DNA of 64,000 bases from Pseudomonas fluorescens (GTDB lineage Bacteria; Pseudomonadota; Gammaproteobacteria; Pseudomonadales; Pseudomonadaceae), in NCBI RefSeq assembly GCF_018614655.1, contig NZ_JAGGOG010000003.1, forward strand, positions 124,001-188,000, given 5' to 3'. Made by a program: the position numbers and the translations under genes. The notes under the pieces were generated by a model that ran no database searches, was not told the origin of the DNA, and saw only the letters and a list, made by a program, of their open reading frames with translations. Shown here piece after piece: positions 7,856-16,051 of the stretch. How positions within the stretch are numbered: the stretch's first letter is position 1; every line of letters starts with the position of its first letter.

Positions 7856-9580
7856 TCAGGACACCGCTTGTTCCTGCAACTGCCCCTGCTCAATCCGCAC
7901 ATGCCGCCCATGGAAGCGCTTGAGGCTGCTGCGGTGGCCGACGCTGACGATGCTCAGCCCTGGCAGTTCATCAATCAGCGCCTGATACAACGTTGCCTCA
8001 TCCTCTTCATCCATGGCTGAAGTCGCCTCGTCCATGTACAGCCATTGCGGGGCGAATAACAACGCACGAGCAAAGGCCAGCCGCTGCTGCTCACCCGGCG
8101 AAAGCATGCGTTGCCAGTGATTGGCTTCATCCAGACGGCTGACCAAATGCGGCAAGCGACAGGTTTCCAGGACCTGTGCATAACGTTCAGCGCTATAGAC
8201 CGAGTCTTCCTGTGGATAACTCAATACCGCCTTCAACGTACCAATCGGCAGGTATGGCTTCTGTGGCAGGAACAGATAGCGCGCCGCCGGCAGGCGAATC
8301 GCGCCATGACCGTTGGGCCATAAGTGCCCCATCGCCCGCAGCAACGTACTTTTGCCACTGCCCGAGCGGCCGCTTAACATCACTCGCTGGCCCGGCTCCA
8401 CGATCATATCGGCGTGGGTCAGCAAGTGACGGCCATCTGCCAAGTCCAGCCCGAGCCCTGCCACCACTAGCTCGGCACCTTGGTTTTGCACTTCGATCGC
8501 CGGCGTGCGCGCCTCGTTGTCGCTCATGGCCTGATGGAAGCTCAACAGACGATCGCTGGTAGCGCGCCACGAGGCCAGCTCAGAGTAGGCGCTGATAAAC
8601 CAACTGAAGTTTTCCTGGACGTTGCCGAACGCCGAGTTGATTTGCATCAGCTCACCCAGTTCGATCTTGCCGGTGAAATAGCGCGGCGCCGCGACGATGA
8701 ACGGGAAGATGATTGCAATCTGGCTGTAACCGGCGGTGAAGAAAGTCAGGCGCTTGGACACTTTCATGATGTCCCAGAAGTTGTGCCAGACCTTGCCGAA
8801 TCGTGTGCTCAGACGCTGATTCTCGTTGGGTTCACCGTTATACAGAGCAATACTCTCGGCGTTCTCTCGCACTCGCACCATGGAGAAGCGCAAGTCAGCT
8901 TCGAAGCGTTGTTGTTGGTTGCTCAGCCCAATCAACCGACGGCCGATCAAGTGAGTCAACCAGCTGCCGACACCGGCATACACCAAGGCACACCAAAACA
9001 TGTAGCCCGGAATAGTGATGCCGAACACTTCGATGCTGCCGGAAACGCCCCACAGAATGATGGAGAACGACACCAGGCTAACGACGTTGCGCAGCAGCCC
9101 CAAACCGAGGCCCAGGGTACTGGTGGTGAAACTGTTGAGGTCTTCGGAAATCCGCTGATCCGGGTTATCGGTATAACCGCCCTGCTCCAGCTGGTAATAG
9201 TTCTTGTCGGCGAGCCAGCGTGCGAAATGCTTTTCGGTGAGCCAGGCCCGCCAGCGAATCGTCAGCATCTGAGTCAGGTACAAGCGATACACCGCGCCCA
9301 GGATCGCCACGGCGGCAATCGCGCCGAAATAGCCGATCAATTGCCAGAAGGCGGCGGTGTCCTTCTTCTCCAGGGCGTTGTAGAAATCCTTGTACCAGTG
9401 GTTGATCCACACGGAAATGGCCACGCTGAACAGCGACAAACCGATCACCGCGATCAACAACAACCAGGCCTTGCCCTTCTCTTCACTGCGCCAATACGGC
9501 GTAACCATTTGCCAGACTCGGCGGAAAAACTGCCCGCGCACAGCATCGTTGACCGCGGAATACTCAGCGTTCTGATTCAT
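7856..9580 (-). CDS. SbmA/BacA-YddA-type ABC transporter (fused permease and ATPase)
   Basis: This 574-residue half-transporter has an N-terminal membrane domain of the ABC_membrane_2 (SbmA/BacA) type, with several hydrophobic helices and WRAWLTEKHFARWLADKNYY. The C-terminal ATPase has Walker A GRSGSGKST near 403-411, signature LSPGEQQRL near 490 and Walker B WLYMDEATS. The family includes peptide and vitamin B12 importers/exporters (BacA, Rv1819c) and E. coli YddA. The substrate here is unknown. The start at 9580 gives MNQNAEYSAV; an in-frame start 30 bp upstream has no better ribosome site. It lies downstream of the roxR end on the same strand, 96 bp apart. Confidence 0.87.
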   Translation of the reverse strand: MNQNAEYSAVNDAVRGQFFRRVWQMVTPYWRSEEKGKAWLLLIAVIGLSLFSVAISVWINHWYKDFYNALEKKDTAAFWQLIGYFGAIAAVAILGAVYRLYLTQMLTIRWRAWLTEKHFARWLADKNYYQLEQGGYTDNPDQRISEDLNSFTTSTLGLGLGLLRNVVSLVSFSIILWGVSGSIEVFGITIPGYMFWCALVYAGVGSWLTHLIGRRLIGLSNQQQRFEADLRFSMVRVRENAESIALYNGEPNENQRLSTRFGKVWHNFWDIMKVSKRLTFFTAGYSQIAIIFPFIVAAPRYFTGKIELGELMQINSAFGNVQENFSWFISAYSELASWRATSDRLLSFHQAMSDNEARTPAIEVQNQGAELVVAGLGLDLADGRHLLTHADMIVEPGQRVMLSGRSGSGKSTLLRAMGHLWPNGHGAIRLPAARYLFLPQKPYLPIGTLKAVLSYPQEDSVYSAERYAQVLETCRLPHLVSRLDEANHWQRMLSPGEQQRLAFARALLFAPQWLYMDEATSAMDEEDEATLYQALIDELPGLSIVSVGHRSSLKRFHGRHVRIEQGQLQEQAVS

Positions 9581-9676
9581 GGATAAGGCTCGATAGGGGA
9601 AAGAACACACACAAGCCGATCATAGAGGATCGGCTCGTGTGGTCGAGAGCGGCGCTGATGTTTGTTCAGCGCAGGT

Positions 9677-10237
9677 TCAGCGCCGAACCGGGCGCTTTTG
9701 CAGCTTGCGCTGCAGCGTCCGGCGGTGCATGCCCAGGGCACGGGCGGTGGCGGAAATATTGCCTTCGTGCTCGGTCAGCACCCGCTGGATGTGCTCCCAC
9801 TGCAGGCGGTCGACAGACATCGGGTTTTCCGGCACCAGGGTGTCGAGGTCGGCGTGTTCGGAGAGCAGCGCGGCCAGCACATCGTCGGCATCCGCCGGCT
9901 TGCACAGGTAATTGCAGGCACCTCGCTTGATGGCCTCGACGGCGGTGGCGATGCTGGAATACCCGGTGAGGATCAGCACGCGCATCTCCGGGTCCAGCTC
10001 CAGCAGCTTGGGCAACAGCACCAGGCCGGAGTCGCCGTCCATTTTCAGGTCCAGTGCCGCGTAGTCCGGCAGGTCGGCCTGGGCAATAGTCAGCCCTTCC
10101 TCGGCGGAGCCTGCGGTGCTCACGCGAAAACCGCGACGGCTCATGGCCCGCGCCATAACGCGGGTAAAGGTGGCGTCGTCATCTACCAGCAGCAGGTGCG
10201 GCAGTTCTTCGCCTTCGACTTGGATCTCGTCACTCAT
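9677..10237 (-). CDS. roxR: redox response regulator RoxR (RegA/PrrA/ActR family)
   Basis: The protein has 186 residues. The receiver domain has acidic pocket Asp20/Asp21 (LLVDDD), phosphoacceptor Asp63 (AALDLKMDGDSG), Thr91 and Lys113. A Fis-type helix-turn-helix near residues 160-180 reads ISATARALGMHRRTLQRKLQ, the hallmark of the RegA/PrrA/RoxR group. It would control respiratory genes, such as cyanide-insensitive oxidase in P. aeruginosa, in response to RoxS. The start at 10237 is set by GAGGAGAC 5-6 nt upstream and overlaps the end of roxS by 8 bp, so the pair is translationally coupled. Confidence 0.92.
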   Translation of the reverse strand: MSDEIQVEGEELPHLLLVDDDATFTRVMARAMSRRGFRVSTAGSAEEGLTIAQADLPDYAALDLKMDGDSGLVLLPKLLELDPEMRVLILTGYSSIATAVEAIKRGACNYLCKPADADDVLAALLSEHADLDTLVPENPMSVDRLQWEHIQRVLTEHEGNISATARALGMHRRTLQRKLQKRPVRR

Positions 10238-11492
10238 CGATGTCTCCTCGTGCGACACGGGGCAGGCGCAGCTCGGTGAGCGTGCCACCTTCCTCATGAC
10301 TGTAGAGTTTCACTGAGCCGCCGGCGCGTGTCACGCTGGCCTTGCTCAAAAACAGGCCCAGGCCGAAACCTTTGCCCTTGGTGGTAAAGAATGGCTTGCC
10401 GATCTGCTCGGCAATGGCCAGCGGCACGCCAGCGCCGTGGTCGCGAATGCTGATAGTGAGGTTTTCCTGGTCCCAGCCCAACTGTACTTCCAGCCCTTCC
10501 GGGCAGGCATCGGCGGCGTTGTTCAACAGGTTCAGCAGCGCCTGGGTCAAATCCGGCGGTGGCGCCATGCGTGGCACTGTGCCCTGCCCCAGCAGATGGA
10601 AACGGTAACTGGCTTCGGGGCGCATCAGGTGCCAACGGTTCAGGGCTTCGTCCAGCCACTGGGTGACATCTTGCATCTCTATCGCCAAACGACGGTTGGC
10701 TTCAGCGGCGCGCACCAACTGCTGCAAGGTTTGCTTGCAAGCCTGGACCTGATCCTGCAGCACGCTCAAATCATCCTGCAAGTCTGGATGATGGTGGTCC
10801 TGGCGCATTTCCTTGAGCAGCACGCTCATGGTGGCCAACGGCGTACCCAGCTCATGAGCCGCACCGGCCGCCTGAGTGGCAACGGCCAATAGTTGCTGGT
10901 CCCGCAGGCCTTCTTCGCGGCGGATCGCCCGTAACTCTTCCTGACGGCGCAGCTCTTCGGCCATGCGCGCAGCAAAGAACGTGATCACGGCGGCGGACAG
11001 CGCAAAGCTCAGCCACATGCCATAGATCTGCAGGTTTTCCCGAGCAATGGGGAAGGTTTGCAGCGGATAGAACCGGGCCAGCAACAGGGTGTACAGGGTC
11101 AGGGCGATGCCGGACAAAATCACCGAATAACGCCAAGGCAACGTCACGGCAGCGATGGTCAGCGGCACCAAATAATAAGAAACGAAGGGATTAGTGGAAC
11201 CGCCGGAGAAATACAGCAACACACTGTGGATAAACAGGTCGCAGGCCAGTTGCAGGGCGTATTCCAGTTCGGTCACCGGCCACGTGGTGCGCAGGCGGAT
11301 GGCGGTAAAGGCACACAGCACCATGGAAAACCCGAGGGTCACGGCCAGTTGCAGCCAGGGCAGCGGCAGCAGGTCGAACCAATAGGCCAGTCCCACGGAA
11401 CCGGCCTGTGCGGCCAGGACCAGGGTGCGGATGAAGGTCAGACGCCAGAGGTTCTGGCGAGTGGCGGAAGTCAGTTGTACGGGGGCGAGCAT
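10230..11492 (-). CDS. roxS: redox sensor histidine kinase RoxS (RegB/PrrB family)
   Basis: The protein has 420 residues. An N-terminal domain has about six membrane helices (residues 20-175) and carries GGSTNPF at 97-103, the conserved ubiquinone-binding motif of RegB. The H-box is AAGAAHELGTPLA with His213, the N-box is ALLNLLNNAADA, and the G-boxes are GAGVP and GKGFGLGLFL. Cys252 (QACKQTLQQL) lies where RegB has its redox-active cysteine (by position; inference). It senses the redox state of the quinone pool or thiols and phosphorylates RoxR. It is the first gene of roxSR and is divergent from the SIMPL gene. Confidence 0.92.
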   Translation of the reverse strand: MLAPVQLTSATRQNLWRLTFIRTLVLAAQAGSVGLAYWFDLLPLPWLQLAVTLGFSMVLCAFTAIRLRTTWPVTELEYALQLACDLFIHSVLLYFSGGSTNPFVSYYLVPLTIAAVTLPWRYSVILSGIALTLYTLLLARFYPLQTFPIARENLQIYGMWLSFALSAAVITFFAARMAEELRRQEELRAIRREEGLRDQQLLAVATQAAGAAHELGTPLATMSVLLKEMRQDHHHPDLQDDLSVLQDQVQACKQTLQQLVRAAEANRRLAIEMQDVTQWLDEALNRWHLMRPEASYRFHLLGQGTVPRMAPPPDLTQALLNLLNNAADACPEGLEVQLGWDQENLTISIRDHGAGVPLAIAEQIGKPFFTTKGKGFGLGLFLSKASVTRAGGSVKLYSHEEGGTLTELRLPRVARGDIDE

Positions 11493-11696
11493 GAGCTCTC
11501 CTGATGAGCGCTCCAGGCGGATCGCACCGAGTATAAACGAAGCAACGGTGCTGGCACGGCGTGTGTGGCTCTTTGACGCAGGCCCTCCACATGACCGTTC
11601 GTCGGCAGTCCCGCTATTTGTAGAGAATGTGTAACCCGCCGAACCAGACCATCACGTCTACAGTCATACCGATTACGACTATCTCAAGGAGCTTCT

Positions 11697-12407
11697 ATGT
11701 CACGTTTCATTCGCAGCGCAGCCGTTATCACCCTCGGTGTCGGCACCCTTGCCAGCCTGCCGGCCCTGGCCGCCGATGAGCTGCACTACAACCAGATCTC
11801 CCTGCGCGCCGAAGTCAGCCAGGAAGTGGCCCGTGACCAGATGATCGTCACCCTTTACACCGAATCCCAGAACAGCGACCCGGCCAAGCTCGCCGCTGAA
11901 ATCACCACCACTATGAACAAAGCTCTGGCTCAGGCCCGCGAGGTCAAGGCCGTGACCTTGCGCCAGGGCAGTCGCAACAGCTACCCGATCTACGACAACA
12001 AGAACCAGAAGATCACCGGCTGGCGTGAACGCGCCGAAATACGCATGGAAAGCTCGGACTTCGCCGCCCTGTCCAAGCTCACCGGCGAGATGCTGACCAA
12101 CCTGAAAATGGACAGCATGGACTTCGCCATCGCCAACCCGACCCGCAAGGCCGGCGAAGACGCCCTGCTCAAGGAAGCTGTCACTGCGTTCAAGGCCCGT
12201 GCCCAGCTGGCTACCGATGCGTTGGGTGGCAAGGGCTACAAGATCGTCAACCTGAACTTCAATACCAACGGCTATCCACAGCCTTATGCCCGTGGCGGCA
12301 TGATGATGAAGGCTGCGGCCATGGATTCGGCACCTGCCCCGGAAGTTGAAGCGGGTACCAGCCAGGTCAGCATGAGTGCAGACGGGGTGATCGAAGTCCT
12401 GCAATGA
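11697..12407 (+). CDS. periplasmic SIMPL-domain (DUF541) protein
   Basis: The protein has 236 residues with a clear signal peptide (about residues 1-25, ending SLPALAADE). It is followed by a SIMPL/DUF541 domain: ISLRAEVSQEVARDQMIVTL, a repeat of beta strands, and a GWRERAEIRMES segment. SIMPL proteins are periplasmic or outer-membrane-associated, related to E. coli YggE, and linked to oxidative stress and envelope homeostasis, with no defined enzymatic role. AAGGAG precedes the ATG. It is a single gene between roxS (divergent) and a terminator. Confidence 0.87.
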   Translation: MSRFIRSAAVITLGVGTLASLPALAADELHYNQISLRAEVSQEVARDQMIVTLYTESQNSDPAKLAAEITTTMNKALAQAREVKAVTLRQGSRNSYPIYDNKNQKITGWRERAEIRMESSDFAALSKLTGEMLTNLKMDSMDFAIANPTRKAGEDALLKEAVTAFKARAQLATDALGGKGYKIVNLNFNTNGYPQPYARGGMMMKAAAMDSAPAPEVEAGTSQVSMSADGVIEVLQ

Positions 12408-12425
12408 CCGCGATGCACTGAAACC

Positions 12426-12462
12426 AGAAACGGCGCGGCCCAAGGCAAGCGCCGTTTTTTTT
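12426..12462 (+). terminator. rho-independent terminator after the SIMPL gene
   Basis: An AAACGGCGC/GCGCCGTTT stem is followed by a run of eight T, about 20 bp after the stop codon. Confidence 0.9.
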
Positions 12463-12674
12463 CGCCTGTAGATCCGGACAACTTTGCCAACACTCTGCTA
12501 ATCCCCCGGGACAACAGGTGCACAACCTATTCATACACCCCCACGTCATTTTTCCAGACACTCCCGAGGGAATGGAGAGCTTGATTGTCGTTACTTAGTA
12601 CTAGCAATGCCCATAGATGAATGGACGCGTGTGCTGCGGGCAATGCCTCCCGACGACTATCGAGAATAAATACG

Positions 12675-15600
12675 ATGACCACCATCACCCGCATACCGTC
12701 TCCTTTGCCGTTTTCGCCCCCCTATAAATCCGTTATCGGGGCGCTCCCAGCACAAGCAAGCACCGAAAAACCGCTGACCGCCCGCGAGCAGGGTGATCGT
12801 CAATTAGCGACAAACATCCGCAACGCACTGCATCCCCAAGACCGCCAATACAACTCCCGCGTGCAAATTCCTGCCGACTCCACCTTGGGGCAGTGGCAAC
12901 AGCAGCTGGCAAGGGCATTGAAGAACCCGGCGTTTCAAGACTGGTTGAAAGATAACAACATCAACCCTTCAAGTGTCGTCGTGCATCCGGACACCAACAG
13001 CATCTCGGTCATCGTTAATAACCAAAGAGTCAGTTTCAAACCGGGCAATGACCTGGCATGGAATGCTGCAGCAGCACCTGTATTGGACGCAGGCAAGGTC
13101 CTCGCCGCTGGCAACGGTATTTCCCTGAGCTACGACGATGCCTTCAGGACTCATCTTGAACTGAAGACAGTAGGCCAGTTTTATGGCCTGCGAGACTCCA
13201 AGGACTATGACGAACTCGATCGCACCCAAACCTTCCCGGCGATCGCCGCATCAGATCCGTACAAATCAGACAGAATCCGCGGCGAAGATCAGTTGAAAAG
13301 CCAGCGAGGAATTGTCGATCAGCAGTACAAACTCCAGGACACGCCCTCCAGCGCCAGCGCACAGCAGGCACAAGCCTATAAACACCTGGCACTGACGGTT
13401 GCCGATGCACTGCCAAACGTGCGCGCACACGCAAAACGATGGGCGGAGTCCCTCATTTTCCAACTGACCGGCAAATTGGTGGACGCCGATACACTTTATT
13501 TGAACCGTTTCAATGGCTCGCAAAGCGCTTCAACCTCTACCGGCTGGGAGCACATGAACGAAGAGCCAACCTCCTCCCTGCGCCTGCCCGATGCACTGCT
13601 GAAGAACTTCTCTGAAAATGATTGGGTCCCCGGCAATCTGGACTCGGAATCCGGTATCTATAAAGACGGACCTGGGCAGAGTAAAACGGGAGGATACGGT
13701 ACGCATAACCAGTTTTCCCTGGCCCCATCAACACTGATGCATGCCAGTTGGAAAACCGACTTCCAGGCGAAAATGACGCAAGAAATCGGCAACTTCTGGA
13801 ACGCCTACAGCGATGACTACCAAGCAGCGATCAAAGGGGAGTTCGCCTATCAAGCTCGAAAGCAACTGAAGACCGCTGAAGCCAGGCCTCCCGCGGAGCA
13901 AGCCCTGCAAGCCCCCGAACATCGATTCACCCGTGAAGACTACCGTTTGGTCATGGGCGCGGCGTCCAATCTTCCGCTCGATGAAAATGCACCGCTCAAC
14001 GTCGAACAGCTCAGGGCCAATGCCCCGGTAAAGGGCATCGTCCAAGCGCATGCTTTCAATATCAAGGGCTTCTTGTCTAACGACATTGTGCGCTTCAGTG
14101 CTGCCGACGGTGGCCGGCAAGTCCTCTACATCCCTGGCGCCGAGCCGGCATTTCTCAGGTTCGACTCTCTGGAGAAACTGGATCAATGGGTTATCGATCA
14201 AACCAAGGCCCCCAAAAAGCGCGAGTCCCTGGTCGCTCATTTTTCATTGATCAGCCGCCAAGACCATGAGCCGGGCACTATTGAACACTTGGCGAAAGTG
14301 TTCATGCCAATATTGTGGTTTACGAATGTCGGCACCAAAACGGAAGGCCTGGACACGACTCTCGAAAAACTCGCCACTGGAAAACTGAAAGACCCGACGT
14401 TCGACGGCGACGGATCGCACATTGAGGGCGATGTCTTCTCGGCCATGGCGTCCGCCAGTAAAGAGCGGATGAGCAGTGATGCCGATGTTGTGATCAAGTC
14501 CAACAGCGAGGTTACGCGGGACACATGGCTTAACGACATCACCGTCGCAGCCGGTTTGCTTGCCAAGCTGGCGCCTATTGCTGCGCCCGTTGCCGCCGCC
14601 GCAGTCGTTACTGGGCTGACCGAACTGGCGCTGGGGGAGGAAAAACAATACTCCGGCGATACGCTGGCTGAACGCAATGACGGTGCATCCAAGGCATTCG
14701 ATGGCTTGTTGAACACCTTGTTCTCGGTCGGTGCCAGTGGATCGGTTGAGGACCCATTCACTCCCCTAGAAGAAACATCGGTCACCCCCAAGCCAGGCGA
14801 GCCCCCTCAGGTTGAACGCCCACAGGCAGTACCTGGCATTAACCGCTTGCAGCCCAGCCAAGCGGGCAATATCAGCCAATATACGGTGCCGAACGGTGAA
14901 CAACTCATTGAGAATGCCACACGCAACGCAAAGGGTATTTACCAGGTTAAAGATGCAACAACCGGCTCAGATCAATGGTTTATCCGCTCTACCGACACAA
15001 CCGGTGTTCGCCAGGTGTATGAGATAAAAAGCGACTTCAAATTGAGCAATGATTATGTGCAGATCATTGATCGTGATACGGGTAAGCCGGTAATGACGGT
15101 GCATTCAGACAGCAATGGTGAGTGGGTTCAAACTGCTGCGGCCAGAGGTGGGGCAAAGTGGCCATGGCAACGCGTACCATCACCGACCCCAAGTAATGAC
15201 TTAAAGATCCCGCCAAAATTCTCGGATCAATTCGTTGAATTGGACGGTTCAAAAATGTCGGGGGCCGACAGGGTCGATAAATACTTGAAAGTCAACGAGG
15301 GGAGTTCCTATGAGTTCTCCAGTAGAAACTATGAAGAAAACTCCATAATCAAAAGAAACCTCAATGTGTCCTGGAACATCGATGAGCGTGGGTTTTCGGT
15401 TGAGTCTGGAGAAAAGGCACAATTTACAGAACACAGTACAAACGAGTACTCCCCAAACTTTGTGCTCGATATAAATCGCAATCCTTACACCGTAATCACC
15501 AAAGAAAACGGACGTGAGGTGAATATGGCGCTGGATGGCACGGCAGACTCTGCCGAGGGTATCCGCCAAAGCAGACTAAAACAGTTTGAGGCTGTAATTC

Positions 15601-15947
15601 CGTCTGCTGATCTGCGCGCGCGCATTTCCGAGGTAGCCCATCAAGGCTCCATAGCGCCCGCCACCATTAATTTGAATGGTGAATCGGTGCTGCAGGACGG
15701 CTACTACTTTGGCGCTGACGATACCCATTTTTACATCGAACATGAGTCATCCAAGGGCCTGACTCAGGTCAGGATCATTTCCAAAGGGCACCTGTCAAAT
15801 CCAGAACAAGATATCAACCATGTTCCAGGTGTAGGGGTAACTATCAGCAGAACGTTTACGATACGGGAGAGTAACGAGCTGGAAGGGTCGTTTGCGATCG
15901 ACAAGAATGCGCCTACCCAAATTGAAATATCGGTTCAAGCGCAGTAG
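12675..15947 (+). CDS. large dermonecrotic-toxin-like (DUF6543-type) protein
   Basis: The protein has 1,090 residues and no signal peptide. The central half has features I associate with Pseudomonas dermonecrotic-toxin-like DUF6543 proteins: a WKTDFQAKMTQEIGNFWNAY block, a RQVLYIPGAEPAFLRF strand, AHFSLISRQD, and a hydrophobic segment at about 622-655 (LLAKLAPIAAPVAAAAVVTG) that could insert into membranes. A proline-rich linker follows (about 694-730). Next is a WFIRSTDT...VYEIKSDFKLSNDYVQIID module ending WPW near 828, then a distinct, lower-GC C-terminal module (829-1090). Function is inferred: a candidate contact-dependent or secreted toxin whose C-terminus may be the effector part. No secretion genes or obvious immunity gene are adjacent. 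The ATG at 12675 is preferred to one 54 bp upstream, though its ribosome site is weak. It has its own terminator. Confidence 0.6.
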   Translation: MTTITRIPSPLPFSPPYKSVIGALPAQASTEKPLTAREQGDRQLATNIRNALHPQDRQYNSRVQIPADSTLGQWQQQLARALKNPAFQDWLKDNNINPSSVVVHPDTNSISVIVNNQRVSFKPGNDLAWNAAAAPVLDAGKVLAAGNGISLSYDDAFRTHLELKTVGQFYGLRDSKDYDELDRTQTFPAIAASDPYKSDRIRGEDQLKSQRGIVDQQYKLQDTPSSASAQQAQAYKHLALTVADALPNVRAHAKRWAESLIFQLTGKLVDADTLYLNRFNGSQSASTSTGWEHMNEEPTSSLRLPDALLKNFSENDWVPGNLDSESGIYKDGPGQSKTGGYGTHNQFSLAPSTLMHASWKTDFQAKMTQEIGNFWNAYSDDYQAAIKGEFAYQARKQLKTAEARPPAEQALQAPEHRFTREDYRLVMGAASNLPLDENAPLNVEQLRANAPVKGIVQAHAFNIKGFLSNDIVRFSAADGGRQVLYIPGAEPAFLRFDSLEKLDQWVIDQTKAPKKRESLVAHFSLISRQDHEPGTIEHLAKVFMPILWFTNVGTKTEGLDTTLEKLATGKLKDPTFDGDGSHIEGDVFSAMASASKERMSSDADVVIKSNSEVTRDTWLNDITVAAGLLAKLAPIAAPVAAAAVVTGLTELALGEEKQYSGDTLAERNDGASKAFDGLLNTLFSVGASGSVEDPFTPLEETSVTPKPGEPPQVERPQAVPGINRLQPSQAGNISQYTVPNGEQLIENATRNAKGIYQVKDATTGSDQWFIRSTDTTGVRQVYEIKSDFKLSNDYVQIIDRDTGKPVMTVHSDSNGEWVQTAAARGGAKWPWQRVPSPTPSNDLKIPPKFSDQFVELDGSKMSGADRVDKYLKVNEGSSYEFSSRNYEENSIIKRNLNVSWNIDERGFSVESGEKAQFTEHSTNEYSPNFVLDINRNPYTVITKENGREVNMALDGTADSAEGIRQSRLKQFEAVIPSADLRARISEVAHQGSIAPATINLNGESVLQDGYYFGADDTHFYIEHESSKGLTQVRIISKGHLSNPEQDINHVPGVGVTISRTFTIRESNELEGSFAIDKNAPTQIEISVQAQ

Positions 15948-15983
15948 CAAACTGCGGGACCTTCCCTCTACCTCATAAACCTC

Positions 15984-16018
15984 AACGGCGGTAACCTCGG
16001 TGACCGCCGTTTTCGTTT
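15984..16018 (+). terminator. rho-independent terminator after the toxin-like gene
   Basis: An AACGGCGGT/ACCGCCGTT stem with a 10-nt loop is followed by TTTCGTTT. It separates the toxin-like gene from the first dppA-like gene. Confidence 0.8.
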
Positions 16019-16051
16019 GAGCAGCCTTCACCTGCCACTTCAGGGGTATCC

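Noticed and set aside
9637..9930. Open frames opposite the roxR end
   Set aside because: They overlap roxR antisense and have no coding signal of their own.
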